The notes: generated by a model not told the origin, from the sequence alone. Shown: positions 35,938-44,540, counted from the first letter of the stretch. The stretch: DNA of 64,000 nucleotides from Rhizobium rosettiformans (GCF_016806065.1 NZ_CP032405.1:1950001-2014000), one strand, 5' to 3'. Program-made: numbers and translations.

Positions 35938-36411
35938 TGCAGTCTCCTGCTGTTGGTTGTGGAGTGCGGTGAGAGTGAGGTTCGGGTTGTTGGTGACGGC
36001 AGCGCGAAGCACGCGCACGACCTGATGCGGCGCATCCTTCGTGTGGGTGAAGACCGGCGACAGGTAGCCGTAGCTTTTCGAAGCCCACATCCAGACACCT
36101 TCAGGCGTCCATTCGACCTTGCCCCAGATACCGTCGTCACGAGCTTCCAGCGCCACGATCCAGGCGACGGCCGGCGTCGGCTTACCCTCGGGGGCCAGAT
36201 GGTCGATCGCATGATTGACGTCGATAGGCAGCTTGCGCCCCGGCAACATCGACGCGGCAATGACGGCAGACGGCGACGTGACCTCGTAGGGACCGCGACC
36301 GTCACTTCCTGAGAACACGCCGGCCGGAACGAGGTGCACCCATTCGGGCGGACCGTTTTCGGCCTCGTCGTTGCCCATCGGCAGGAGGAAGGAGTTGATA
36401 GCTGTTTGCAT
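35359..36411 (-). CDS. Head maturation protease with scaffold domain (Mu gpI)
   Basis: 350 residues; the ATG at 36411 gives the N terminus MQTAINSFLLPMGN. Residues 1-150 form the Mu I protease-type domain (PPEWVHLVPAGVFSGSDGRGPYEV, LPIDVNHAIDHLAPEGKPTPAVAWIVALEARDDGIWGKVEWT). The remainder is helical and Glu/Ala-rich, like a scaffold. A nested start at 35937 is annotated separately. The serine/histidine catalytic set cannot be assigned without alignment. Confidence 0.85.
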   Translation of the reverse strand: MQTAINSFLLPMGNDEAENGPPEWVHLVPAGVFSGSDGRGPYEVTSPSAVIAASMLPGRKLPIDVNHAIDHLAPEGKPTPAVAWIVALEARDDGIWGKVEWTPEGVWMWASKSYGYLSPVFTHTKDAPHQVVRVLRAAVTNNPNLTLTALHNQQQETAMLEQLRKALGLPETATEADVLAAVASAHQAQQETATHAALVGKIVEAVGLPAGTSGDALVTALQSRGKVTPTEAENAELRASVTSLQSQLTTLISNHARDRAVVVVEDAVKAGKIVPALKEHMIARHMKDPAEVEKEISLLPSINSGGLGGRKVPEAEGGGLTDEDRQVAAMMGVDETTFAASAKALHGKGN

Positions 36412-36445
36412 GCCGCGAAAGTGCCATGCAGGGCACGGCGGTATC

Positions 36446-36465
36446 ATGCCCGCAGGTGCGGGCAT
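36446..36465 (-). repeat. Prophage hairpin repeat, perfect copy 3
   Basis: ATGCCCGC (36446-36453) and GCGGGCAT (36458-36465) form an 8-base perfect stem with loop AGGT, between the gpG stop (36488) and the protease start (36411). Same sequence as copy 2 apart from the loop. Confidence 0.55.
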
Positions 36466-36487
36466 CAAGGCGGCGATGAAGGGAGGA

Positions 36488-36997
36488 TCAGCGGCGCGTG
36501 ACGCGCTCCAGGAAACCGAAGACCGTCTCAGCGATCATGGCTTCGTCCTGGACAGATATACCGAGGTAGGGCCGCGCGGGCAAGGTGACGCTTTTCGCCT
36601 TGATCAGCCGGTCGCCAACACGGAAGACGAGCAGCTCGCCATTTTTCGGGCGAATGGTCCCGCCGAGCTGGTGGATAGCAGCATAGACGACATTCGAGCC
36701 GACGCGGACTTCGTCATTGGAGGCCCGCGCATTGATGCTGTCACGCAGTCGTCCGCTTTCAGTCAGGATGCGGCTGTTGCGCTTGGTCGAGGCATAGTCC
36801 TGGTTCAAGGTCTGCCATGCCTGACCATCTGGATCGGTCTGGCTGATGAAACGCTGATGGGTCGATCCGACCAGGCCGACGCCGATCGCGTGCATCAGAG
36901 GCCGCGTGTTGGTCATTACGCGGCCGAGCTGCTGCACGGCGCGCTGCACCTCTTCATCCATCACCTGGAATGTCAGCGAGATCGCAGCTCCGCTCAT
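36488..36997 (-). CDS. Virion morphogenesis protein, Mu gpG family
   Basis: 169 residues: MSGAAISLTFQVMDEEVQRAVQQLGRVMTNTRPLM at the N terminus and WQTLNQDYASTKRNSRILTESGRLRDSI, VYAAIHQLGGTIRPKNGE, the standard gpG signatures (tail completion-type). It overlaps gpF in ATGA (36994-36997). Confidence 0.9.
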   Translation of the reverse strand: MSGAAISLTFQVMDEEVQRAVQQLGRVMTNTRPLMHAIGVGLVGSTHQRFISQTDPDGQAWQTLNQDYASTKRNSRILTESGRLRDSINARASNDEVRVGSNVVYAAIHQLGGTIRPKNGELLVFRVGDRLIKAKSVTLPARPYLGISVQDEAMIAETVFGFLERVTRR

Positions 36998-38052
36998 CGG
37001 CCTTCCTCACGGGTCAGCTTGTCCAGGAGGACGCGTGTGCGATTGCCATCACGCTCAACGCGCACGCTCGCCCGCCAGTCGTCACCGTCGATACGCCCCG
37101 AGATCAGGAACCGCCCATCGCCGCTATCCTCAACCTTTGCCCTGCGAGCAAGCCGGCGGGGGATAGTGGCATAGGCATCGGCCGAGATCTCATCGCCGGC
37201 ATTGGTGCGGATCACGTCTGCCAGGAGCCGCAGCTCAGTCCCGGCCTCGACGCCAAGAGCGCTTGCCACGTCATCGCCATGCATACCGACCACCGTCCAG
37301 CTACCCTCGGGCCACTTGCCGCGAAGGCTGGACGCAACGAAGGCCGCGACATTGGCTTCGTCTGCCGTCACCGCTGTCGGACCAGGCGCGGTTTGTCGCA
37401 GCCACGCCTCACCGGGATTATAGGCAAAGGACGCGTCGACACCGCGCGGCTGGTCGGTGCCGAGCTGGTCGAGATCCGGAGCGCGATCGAAGCCCTTCTT
37501 CCCCATGCGCCGCAACGCCGGCATCGAGACAGGGGTGACAAAGCAGCCGCAGCCGAAACCGTTCGGCGGGAACATCACCTTCCAGGCTGGATCGGTCGCG
37601 GCAAGCACGGTGCCGTTCCAGCTCTTGTGGTCGAGGCGCGGATGCAGCGCACCGGAATGATTGTATTGCCAGCCCGGAAAGGCTTCGAGAGTGTCCGGCT
37701 CGGTCAGCTGGGCATAGCGTCCCGCCGCCTGAGCGGTCCTCAAATTGGTTTCGAAGATGGTTCGCGTGCGCCAGCCGCGCTCGCCCTTGTAGGACCAGCC
37801 GTTGCGCTTCACGATCTGGTCGAAGTCGGTCCGGAACTCTTCGAGCGTCGTGCCCTGTTCGAGGGCTTTGGCGATCGCCGCTTTAAAGTCGTCGACCAGG
37901 GCAACGCTGTTGGCACCGGCGACCATGAACATCTTCGAATGGGCCGCATCCCAGACGTCGCGCCAGCTGCGCGTCGGCACGGACGCCTTCTCGCGAAAGA
38001 AGGCGATCGCCTCGTCGAATGGCAGATCGAGTGCGGAAGCCGTCGTTACCAT
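36994..38052 (-). CDS. Head morphogenesis protein, Mu gpF family
   Basis: 352 residues. The family core is visible: LEEFRTDFDQIVKRNGWSYKG, TIFETNLRTAQAAGRYAQLTEPDTLEAFPGWQYNHSGALHPRLDHKSWNGTVLAATDPAWKVMFPPNGFGCGCFV with cysteines in FGCGCF. C-terminal residues 240-350 form an extra domain beyond the common core. Minor head protein next to the portal. Confidence 0.9.
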   Translation of the reverse strand: MVTTASALDLPFDEAIAFFREKASVPTRSWRDVWDAAHSKMFMVAGANSVALVDDFKAAIAKALEQGTTLEEFRTDFDQIVKRNGWSYKGERGWRTRTIFETNLRTAQAAGRYAQLTEPDTLEAFPGWQYNHSGALHPRLDHKSWNGTVLAATDPAWKVMFPPNGFGCGCFVTPVSMPALRRMGKKGFDRAPDLDQLGTDQPRGVDASFAYNPGEAWLRQTAPGPTAVTADEANVAAFVASSLRGKWPEGSWTVVGMHGDDVASALGVEAGTELRLLADVIRTNAGDEISADAYATIPRRLARRAKVEDSGDGRFLISGRIDGDDWRASVRVERDGNRTRVLLDKLTREEGR

Positions 38053-38170
38053 CCTCGCCTCACTCCCATCATCGTTTTCGAAGCCTCTTCAAAGCCCGTG
38101 GACGCGCTTCGAGGGTCAGAGACGGGGATGCGCCCGTCCTTACCCCTTGCTGCGCGCCTGTGAGCCGATT

Positions 38171-39766
38171 TCACGAGCGGCTCTTCAAGTCGTCGATGAG
38201 GGATGCCTGGCCGGCGAGATGAGCGAGCGCCATGCCTCGCGCCATGGCCTCCGCCAGATCATCAGGCGCCAGGTCGAGCTTCGCAAGCCGCTCGGCTGCA
38301 TCGCGCAGATCGGAGGCATCCATCAGTGCCTTCCTCACCTCGTCGACCAGACCGTTCATCGCACCAGCCGCTTCCTCGTCGAGACGCTTGGTCAGGATTT
38401 CAACCGTGTCCTCCGGCTCGTTACGCTGGTGCGCGGACTTGAAGAGATTGTCAAAGATGCTCGCTGACGCGGTCTGACGTGCCGGCGGCTGGCCGTCGAT
38501 CGGCGATGACACCGCTGTTGTGGGCGAGCGCCCCCCAACCAGGACAGCGCCAGCCTTTGGCTTCGGGATGCCCATGCGATCCTGCAGGTAACTTTCATCC
38601 GCCGTGAGGCCATATGGTGCCAGCTTCGCAAAGGCTTCCGAGAACTCCTTCAGCGGCACCTCGTCCGGACGGCCGACGCGAAGATGTGGATAGCGGTCCT
38701 GCGGGCCGAAGTTGAAGGCAATCATGTTCGGCACGAGCTGGCGATTGAGCGTCGCGGTGACCATGCCGGCGTCGTCGCGCTCGATGTCTTCTTGCACCAG
38801 GCGGTGCTCCTGGCTGACGGCATGGCCACCGGAGACGGCGTCGGTCGTGGTCGTTTGGCCAAGCACAAGCTTCGACACCTGGCGATCGAGCCAGTCCGCG
38901 CGCCGCTCATACATGTCCGTCGAGCTGCTCTTTGAGCCGACCTCATGCAGTTCGATCAGCATCTCGCGCGGGATGATCGCGGCGCAGTCGCCCGCGATCC
39001 CAGAGACTGCACGCCAGAGAACGTCCTTCTCCTCCTCGGTCGCACCGCGTCCATATTTGCCGATCCGGATCGGCTGGCCATAGTTCTGGCAGAAGATTGC
39101 CCAGTCCTTCGTCGTGAAGCTCTTGAACATCCACGCCCAGAGTGCCACGCGGGCGATGCCCGATCGGATCGTAAGGCCGGATTTTGACTTGTGGCGATGG
39201 ACGATGAACTTGTGCTCAGGCAACGGCTCGCCTGCCACCCCTTCGCGCAGGAGCACGGTCTCGCCATCGGCGCGGTCGAAGGTAAACCAGCGCTGCGTCC
39301 GCCAGATCAGATCACGCGGCATGACGAGGCCGTTCTTCACCTGCCAGTCGATCTCCATGACCGAGAGACCTTTGCCGATTGCGTCGAGCATGTCAAAGAG
39401 GTTGGCGCGCAGCACTTCCTCATCGATCCAAGCCTGTAGAAAATCCGCGTGCTTCTTGTGTTCGGCGCTATCGGACGCAGCCTTGACCGTAATCGGCAGT
39501 TGGGCGACCGACCGCTTGCGGGTCGCCATGACGGCCCCGTAATGCAGGTCGCGCTCTTCGATGTCCTCCGCCAGCTCGAAATAAGCCTCAGGCTCTCCCT
39601 CGGCTGCCGAGCGCAGGATGTTTGCCAGGCGCTGCGGGGTGAGCCCATTCGCCGGGTGTCCGGAGATCACCTGGCGCACGCCACCGGCCTGCGGTGTGGC
39701 GTGGGGATCAGTGAGCGTCAGCATTTTGACGACGCGGCCGAGATAGTCCTTCAGGCTGGCCATCAC
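38171..39766 (-). CDS. Portal protein, Mu gp29 / DUF935 family
   Basis: 531 residues. YFELAEDIEERDLHYGAVMATRKRSVAQLP, LPEHKFIVHRHKSKSGLTIRSGIARVALWAWMFKSFTTKDWAIFCQNYGQPIRIGKYG are hallmark DUF935 segments. Forms the dodecameric portal. Start overlaps the terminase stop in ATGA. Confidence 0.92.
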   Translation of the reverse strand: MMASLKDYLGRVVKMLTLTDPHATPQAGGVRQVISGHPANGLTPQRLANILRSAAEGEPEAYFELAEDIEERDLHYGAVMATRKRSVAQLPITVKAASDSAEHKKHADFLQAWIDEEVLRANLFDMLDAIGKGLSVMEIDWQVKNGLVMPRDLIWRTQRWFTFDRADGETVLLREGVAGEPLPEHKFIVHRHKSKSGLTIRSGIARVALWAWMFKSFTTKDWAIFCQNYGQPIRIGKYGRGATEEEKDVLWRAVSGIAGDCAAIIPREMLIELHEVGSKSSSTDMYERRADWLDRQVSKLVLGQTTTTDAVSGGHAVSQEHRLVQEDIERDDAGMVTATLNRQLVPNMIAFNFGPQDRYPHLRVGRPDEVPLKEFSEAFAKLAPYGLTADESYLQDRMGIPKPKAGAVLVGGRSPTTAVSSPIDGQPPARQTASASIFDNLFKSAHQRNEPEDTVEILTKRLDEEAAGAMNGLVDEVRKALMDASDLRDAAERLAKLDLAPDDLAEAMARGMALAHLAGQASLIDDLKSRS

Positions 39767-41433
39767 AGGGAACCTCTCAAAGTAAAATCGATCGAGCGGC
39801 CGCGCCTGTCTTCATCAAGAGGCGGTCCGCCATTGTGGCCGGCCATGCCGGAGCCTGCGATCTTGCGGTTGGTCTCGTAGCCATAGGCGAGCGCCTCCTG
39901 GCAGCTCGCGAACCAGGCGAGCGCGCCGGCCGGAGCGGCGTCGCCATGACGATCGTAGCCGTCGACGCCCTTGCTCGAATGCTCATCCGGCACCTTGATG
40001 ATGCCGTTGACATAGGCGAGCGCTTGGTGGTCGGCGAGGATGTCGGCGTCATAGGGAAAGAGCAGGCTCTTGTCGCCGAAGGCTTCGATATAGGCCGGCA
40101 TGTTCGTCGCATACCATTTGGCCGACAGCATCACTTCGTGGATGCACTCGCCCCAGCGCTGGCGCGCCTTTTCCGCCAGATACTGTCCGTTGCCTCGCGC
40201 ATCCAGCGCGCCGCCAGTCAGGCGCGGCAGATGATCGCCGATAAAAAACAGGATGTCCCGCTGCTGGTCGAAGGGAATGTTCTTCAACTCGACGACCAGG
40301 CGCGCGCGACGTACGAGGTCGGCGCCGATCTCGAAGACAACGATGGCGGTCTTGTCTCCCGATCGGGCGAAGTCCTCTCCGAAGCAATGCTCACGCCCCG
40401 AATCGAGGGCGTCGAGAAGCGGCTTCAAAATGCCTTCACAGAACTCTGAAGCCTGCTCTTCCCGCTCGTAATCGTCGAGGTTCTTGAAGTCGTCAGGGCG
40501 GTCCCAACGCACGACGGCCGGAAGATCCCGAGACATGCAGCTCTCGATCAGCACACGGGTCATGGCCGCACCCTCGGCCTCGGCCGGGATGGCGTCCAGC
40601 TCCTGGCGCATCTTGGCGGTGCGCGTGCCATAGGAGGCGCGGATCTGCGCTTCCCATTTATCTTCCTTCTCCTGGGTCCAGTCCTCGCCCTTGATCAGGC
40701 ACACGCGCTTGTAGAGGCCGTTCCTGACAGCGTCGCCAAAGGAATAGGTGTGGATGCTGAAGGGGTTCTTCCCCGCCCGAGCTTCCTTGATCAGTTCGTT
40801 GAATGGACTGCTGACACCGTTGTGCGAGGAGATGACGCGAATGCGGCCGCCCCAGATCAGAAGCGCGTTGACGGCATCGAGCACGTTGCGAACGTCGCGG
40901 TGGAATGCCGCCTCGTCGATGACGACGGTCCCCTGCAGACCGCGAATGTTCTCTGGCCTGGAAGACAGCGCCTCGATCCGGAAGCCGGAGGCGAACCGGA
41001 TGATGAAGCTGGAGATCGCCTGGGTGGAACCGTCTGCCTTCTGGTCGAAGAAGATCCCGTCCTCGATCGTCAGCATCTCCTTCGCCACGACCTTGGCGAA
41101 GTGCGCCGCATAACCGATGAACTCGCGACCTTTCGGCTTGGTGTCGCCGATGTAGAAGACATTCTGGCCTCCGGCCGATCGCTGAGCTGCAGCGATTAGC
41201 GTGCAGTCGAGCGCCTCGGCGAAGGTGACGCCGGTACGTCGGCCCTTCTCGCAGATCTTCAAGTCACTTTCATCGGCAATCCAGGAAGCCTGATGCGCCA
41301 TAAGGACGCCTTCAGCCAACGGGTCGAGATCCTCGGGGATCTCGGCACCACGTGGCAGATCGTCAGGCAGCTCCTCCGGATTGCGGGCAAGCACCGGCGG
41401 ATCGGTCCACTGGCCCTTTGGCAGTTCAACCAT
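39763..41433 (-). CDS. Terminase large subunit, Mu gp28 family
   Basis: 556 residues. ATPase part with a degenerate Walker A EKGRRTGVT near residue 62 and Walker B TVVIDEAAF near 168; the nuclease part begins FGEDFARSGDKTAIVVFE, where the acidic residues bind metal. Packages DNA by headful cutting outside the phage ends in Mu-like phages. Only the last 20 or so residues (AGHNGGPPLDEDRRG) are low-complexity. Confidence 0.92.
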   Translation of the reverse strand: MVELPKGQWTDPPVLARNPEELPDDLPRGAEIPEDLDPLAEGVLMAHQASWIADESDLKICEKGRRTGVTFAEALDCTLIAAAQRSAGGQNVFYIGDTKPKGREFIGYAAHFAKVVAKEMLTIEDGIFFDQKADGSTQAISSFIIRFASGFRIEALSSRPENIRGLQGTVVIDEAAFHRDVRNVLDAVNALLIWGGRIRVISSHNGVSSPFNELIKEARAGKNPFSIHTYSFGDAVRNGLYKRVCLIKGEDWTQEKEDKWEAQIRASYGTRTAKMRQELDAIPAEAEGAAMTRVLIESCMSRDLPAVVRWDRPDDFKNLDDYEREEQASEFCEGILKPLLDALDSGREHCFGEDFARSGDKTAIVVFEIGADLVRRARLVVELKNIPFDQQRDILFFIGDHLPRLTGGALDARGNGQYLAEKARQRWGECIHEVMLSAKWYATNMPAYIEAFGDKSLLFPYDADILADHQALAYVNGIIKVPDEHSSKGVDGYDRHGDAAPAGALAWFASCQEALAYGYETNRKIAGSGMAGHNGGPPLDEDRRGRSIDFTLRGSL

Positions 41434-42070
41434 TTTCAGCCTCGTCCTTCTTCTTCTTCATGGGACGAACGCCAAGGAAGTCACGGCGTGCGCGAGCGAT
41501 CGCTGCCTTGGAAATACCGGGCTCGTTGGAGAGCGTGTCGAGCGCCTTCTCGGCATTGGCTTTCATCTCGGATTCGACGCGGCGGAGCTTCTCTTCGGCT
41601 TCGAGTTTCATGCGCTGCCCAGTTGATGCCGTCTCGGCAAGCGCCAGCTGGCGAAGTGCGGTGGCTGCTTCCTTGGCTTCCTTGAAGCTCATTCCTTCAT
41701 CGGATGCGTTCTCCATGACCTCGACGAGCAGGGTCTTCAGCATGCGGGTGGACGCCTGTGTCAGCTTGTCGGCATCAACACCATTCGAGCTGGCAACCAC
41801 CGCATTCGCTATCGCCTGCGTTCGCTGCATCTTCTTGGTGAGCTTGCCGAGCCGCAGATTGTGCCGATTGAACGAGGAGAAATGCGGGATATCGAAGTCA
41901 AGACCGATCTCGCCCTGCAGCGCGATCAGCTTGTTCCGAAATTCGGCATAGACCTCTGTCTGGGAGCGCGGCGTGTTGGCCAGCTCCTGAAACGCCCAGG
42001 CGACAATGCCCTCGCACTCCTCGGGCAAGAGGTCGATAGACGACGGACGTGGGCGGATGTGCGGAGCCAT
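41426..42070 (-). CDS. Terminase small subunit-type, DUF3486 (Mu gp27)
   Basis: 214 residues: RPRPSSIDLLPEECEGIVAWAFQELANTPRSQTEVYAEFRNKL, a signature DUF3486 start with a helix-turn-helix; a long helical middle and the C-terminal ISKAAIARARRDFLGVRP. It overlaps the large subunit gene by 8 bases. Confidence 0.88.
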   Translation of the reverse strand: MAPHIRPRPSSIDLLPEECEGIVAWAFQELANTPRSQTEVYAEFRNKLIALQGEIGLDFDIPHFSSFNRHNLRLGKLTKKMQRTQAIANAVVASSNGVDADKLTQASTRMLKTLLVEVMENASDEGMSFKEAKEAATALRQLALAETASTGQRMKLEAEEKLRRVESEMKANAEKALDTLSNEPGISKAAIARARRDFLGVRPMKKKKDEAENG

Positions 42071-42073
42071 GAC

Positions 42074-42385
42074 TTACTCCGCGTCGCCGGGTTTCTGGAT
42101 ACCGGCAAGATGGTGCCGTCCTTCGACATGGTCACGGCCGGCGCGGGTCAAAACGGCGCTGGTCTCTGTGCCCTCGGTCCGGGTTTTGACTGCACCTGTC
42201 TTCTCCTCCATCCAGAGGAGCTGATTGCAGATATAGTCGCGCGACTTTTTGTAGGAGAAGCGCTCCAGGCTCTTTTGGATGAGGAACGTGTTGGTGGACC
42301 CGCCGGAACGTGGATCCGCAAGATCCTTGAGGATGATCAGGCGGATGTTCTCATCGACCCACTTCTTGTAATCTTCGGAGAGCAT
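42074..42385 (-). CDS. Mu gp26-like small winged-helix protein (VpaChn25_0724 type)
   Basis: 103 residues; I chose ATG 42385 because GAGGG lies 5 bases upstream, although an ATGA-coupled ATG at 42397 is also possible. SEDYKKWVDENIRLIILKDLADPRSGGSTNTFLIQKSLERFSYKKSRDYICNQLLWMEEKTGAVKT is the winged-helix pattern usual for this position in Mu-like packaging modules. Confidence 0.72.
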   Translation of the reverse strand: MLSEDYKKWVDENIRLIILKDLADPRSGGSTNTFLIQKSLERFSYKKSRDYICNQLLWMEEKTGAVKTRTEGTETSAVLTRAGRDHVEGRHHLAGIQKPGDAE

Positions 42386-42393
42386 CGTTTCCC

Positions 42394-42720
42394 TCATTTA
42401 TCGTGGCGCAGTAGAAATTCTTCGACCCGGCGCGTGGCCCTCTCGGTCGCCTCGGAGGACTTGGCAATAAGCGCGATGTCGCCCTTCAGCTCGGTCATAT
42501 CCACTTGGAGCTTGTTGACCGTGTCCTTGTTCGGCAGGTGTTTCATCTCGCCCTCAATGGTCTGGATGCGCCGATCGTGTTCGATGATCTTTTTCTTGGC
42601 CTCGGAAACATCCTCGCTGAGCGTCTTTTGACCGGAGGAAAAGTAGCCCTTGGCATGGCCGAGAAGCGCGATCACTGCGAGCGCCAGCCCGAGATACTGA
42701 GAGATTTCGGCTGGGGTCAT
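42394..42720 (-). CDS. DUF2730 family protein (Mu gp25)
   Basis: 108 residues: an N-terminal membrane helix (EISQYLGLALAVIALLGHAKGYF) followed by a long coiled coil (EDVSEAKKKIIEHDRRIQTIEGEMKHLPNKDTVNKLQVDMTELKGD). Typical DUF2730 lysis/packaging accessory protein. It overlaps the zinc-finger gene in ATGA. Confidence 0.85.
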   Translation of the reverse strand: MTPAEISQYLGLALAVIALLGHAKGYFSSGQKTLSEDVSEAKKKIIEHDRRIQTIEGEMKHLPNKDTVNKLQVDMTELKGDIALIAKSSEATERATRRVEEFLLRHDK

Positions 42721-42932
42721 CTGAGGTATGCTTCCTTCTCGGCAATCTCCTGGCAGTCCAGGCAACGCGTGGCGGATGGATAGACGGCGCGCCGAGCGGC
42801 CGAGATGGTCGCGCCGCACTCACAGACCTCTCGGCCATGCTTCTGCAGAGCCGCGCGGGCGGCATCGATCCTCGCCTGACGCTCCTGCTCGACGCGGGCT
42901 TCGCCGATCTCCCGGTCGAAATCACTGTACAT
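42717..42932 (-). CDS. TraR/DksA-type zinc-finger protein
   Basis: 71 residues: an N-terminal helix (DREIGEARVEQERQARIDAARAAL) and a four-cysteine zinc site in CECGATISAARR...TRCLDCQ, the DksA/TraR finger. Phage TraR proteins bind the RNA polymerase secondary channel. It overlaps the holin gene by 11 bases. Confidence 0.85.
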   Translation of the reverse strand: MYSDFDREIGEARVEQERQARIDAARAALQKHGREVCECGATISAARRAVYPSATRCLDCQEIAEKEAYLR

Positions 42933-43455
42933 GCGGACCCCGCCAGGTCTTGACCGCCTCGACTGCCTGGCGCCCGATTTCCTTCACGGTATGGCCACCC
43001 ATGTAGAGGCTGATGAACCAGCCAGTGAGCGTCATCAGGGTGGCGCTGTCGATCGGGTCGAGCGCGACGCCAAAGGCCTTCAGCACCGGGAAGAGCAGGA
43101 AGGCACAGACCCAGAGGAAGGCGAGCAGATACATCCAGCCCCAGCGCCAGGCGCTCTGCCAGAAGCCCTCCTGGAGCTCCGCCTGAAGCAGCTCGAACTG
43201 CCCTTTCAAGCCCGCCTCATAAAGCGCGATCATCTCGGGAGCCTCCGCCTCGACCTGGCGCACGGCCTCTTCGATCTTGCTGACGGGCGCAGCCGATAGC
43301 TGGTCGGGCGCAACTCCAGCCTTCTCGGCAACAGCGTCGATGACGGCGCCGGCCAGATCGCCGCTCACGCCGCCGATCTTCTTCTCAATGATGCTCTTGA
43401 TGATCGGAGCCCCGATCTTGGCGGCCATGCCGAGGATCACTGCGGATGCAGACAT
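42922..43455 (-). CDS. 3TM-type holin
   Basis: 177 residues; the ATG at 43455 gives MSASAVILGMAAKIGAPIIKSIIEKKIGG. Two clear hydrophobic segments (WMYLLAFLWVCAFLLFPVLKAFGVAL and ATLMTLTGWFISLYMGG) and a Gly/Ala N-terminal helix resemble the 3TM-type holin family (Holin_3TMs). It sits next to the endolysin, which supports the call. An amphipathic C terminus follows. Confidence 0.78.
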   Translation of the reverse strand: MSASAVILGMAAKIGAPIIKSIIEKKIGGVSGDLAGAVIDAVAEKAGVAPDQLSAAPVSKIEEAVRQVEAEAPEMIALYEAGLKGQFELLQAELQEGFWQSAWRWGWMYLLAFLWVCAFLLFPVLKAFGVALDPIDSATLMTLTGWFISLYMGGHTVKEIGRQAVEAVKTWRGPHVQ

Positions 43456-43456
43456 G

Positions 43457-44440
43457 TCAGAAGCTCCGGAGGAAGGTTGCAACGCGGGGAGCCTTATCGG
43501 CGATCCGCGCGGCTATGACGTCGCGGTACCGGTAGGCCTGCCAGGCGAGATAGAGGATTGCGACGGCTGCAACGCCGAGGCCGATAGCCGTGGCGATCTG
43601 ATCGGGGGCTACGGCAGAAGGATCGACGGGTGCAGGCCCGGTGACAGCTCCGGCGACCTGGTCGCCGCCTGCCACGCCAGCACCGCCAGCCGTCGCAACG
43701 GAGCCTTGAGCTGCCTTCGAGCGGGCATCGAGTTCACGCTGAAGGGTGGCGAGCGTGGCCATCCCGACCTTGCCGTCAACCGTCAGGTCATGGGCCTTCT
43801 GGAACATCTCGACAGCCACCCGATCGATGGCACCGGTCGGCGCGCCAGCATTGTAGCCAAGTTTCACCAGGGCCTTCTTGGCTTCCTCGATCTCGGCCGT
43901 CGTCAGCGAAATCACGATTGCTGCATGGGAGCCGATCCGCGAGTCGATCGGCGTCTGGATACCCGTGACCGAACGCTCGATTTCCGCCGGGAAGCGGCCG
44001 TCGAGAAGAAGGGTTGCTTCCTCGGCACGGCGCCGTGTCAGACCAGGCAACACTTTGCCGTTGCCCTTATTCCACATCAGCAAGCGGCGGCGCGTGTCGA
44101 TCGGATCGTTAGAAAGGAAGGATTTGACCCAGGAAGCCGAATGGATCTTGCCGGTGTTGTAGTCGAAGCTCGTTCCGGCATCGAGCGCGTGCTGGCTGCA
44201 GCTGTCGCCCAGCGCCTTCAGGACGCGCGGCAGATAGTTTCGCTTCAGAGCAAGATCGACCAGGCGATCATTCTCGGCCTCGGTAATCACCATGCCAGGC
44301 TTGACGGTGATGACGCCCGATGCGGTCGTCAGGCCAGCGCCGATCGTCCAGATCCCGGCCGGGCAGCGATAGGCCTTCTTCACCACGCCCTCGTGAGCGT
44401 AGAGGAACTTTCGCCCCTTCGGGCTAACGGATCTTGTCAT
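43457..44440 (-). CDS. Endolysin: lysozyme plus peptidoglycan-binding domain plus C-terminal membrane helix
   Basis: 327 residues with a good ribosome binding site (GGAG). The lysozyme active site is E17 (AHEG), C26 (RCPAGIW) and T32 (TIGAG), the E-C-T variant of the T4-type E-D-T triad. Residues about 160-235 are a PGBD-1 type binding domain (EEAKKALVKLGYNAGAPTGAIDRVAVEMFQKAHDLTVDGKVGMATLATL). A Gly/Ala/Val-rich linker follows, then a C-terminal membrane helix (AIGLGVAAVAILYLAWQAY). No signal peptide or SAR helix is at the N terminus. A C-terminally anchored phage lysozyme is uncommon. Confidence 0.85.
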   Translation of the reverse strand: MTRSVSPKGRKFLYAHEGVVKKAYRCPAGIWTIGAGLTTASGVITVKPGMVITEAENDRLVDLALKRNYLPRVLKALGDSCSQHALDAGTSFDYNTGKIHSASWVKSFLSNDPIDTRRRLLMWNKGNGKVLPGLTRRRAEEATLLLDGRFPAEIERSVTGIQTPIDSRIGSHAAIVISLTTAEIEEAKKALVKLGYNAGAPTGAIDRVAVEMFQKAHDLTVDGKVGMATLATLQRELDARSKAAQGSVATAGGAGVAGGDQVAGAVTGPAPVDPSAVAPDQIATAIGLGVAAVAILYLAWQAYRYRDVIAARIADKAPRVATFLRSF

Positions 44441-44516
44441 GATGGGCTCCAGAAATAAGACTGGCCGAACCGGCTAGTGATCTGGAGCGAAAGTAACGGC
44501 AGGTTGCGCGTCGAGA
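44441..44516 (-). promoter_or_regulatory. Probable late promoter region
   Basis: The gap between the hairpin after the Mor-like gene and the endolysin start. It includes the dyad CCGGTTCGG (minus strand), a possible activator site, and TTATTT as a -10-like element 30 bases upstream of the endolysin. By position it should drive the late operon under Mor/C-type control; no start site can be assigned. Confidence 0.4.
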
Positions 44517-44538
44517 CATGCCCGCCTCGGCGGGTGTG
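44517..44538 (-). terminator. Hairpin repeat, copy 4, after the Mor-like gene
   Basis: CCCGC (44521-44525) pairs GCGGG (44530-44534) across CTCG; the stem extends to nine pairs with G-T wobbles. It lies 3 bases beyond the stop of the activator gene, so it probably ends the early/middle transcript. It is related to the hairpins at 24110, 29433 and 36446. Confidence 0.55.
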
Positions 44539-44540
44539 GA

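Noticed and set aside
36970..38163. 397-aa ORF opposite gpF
   Set aside because: gpF has full family signatures; the shadow ORF does not.
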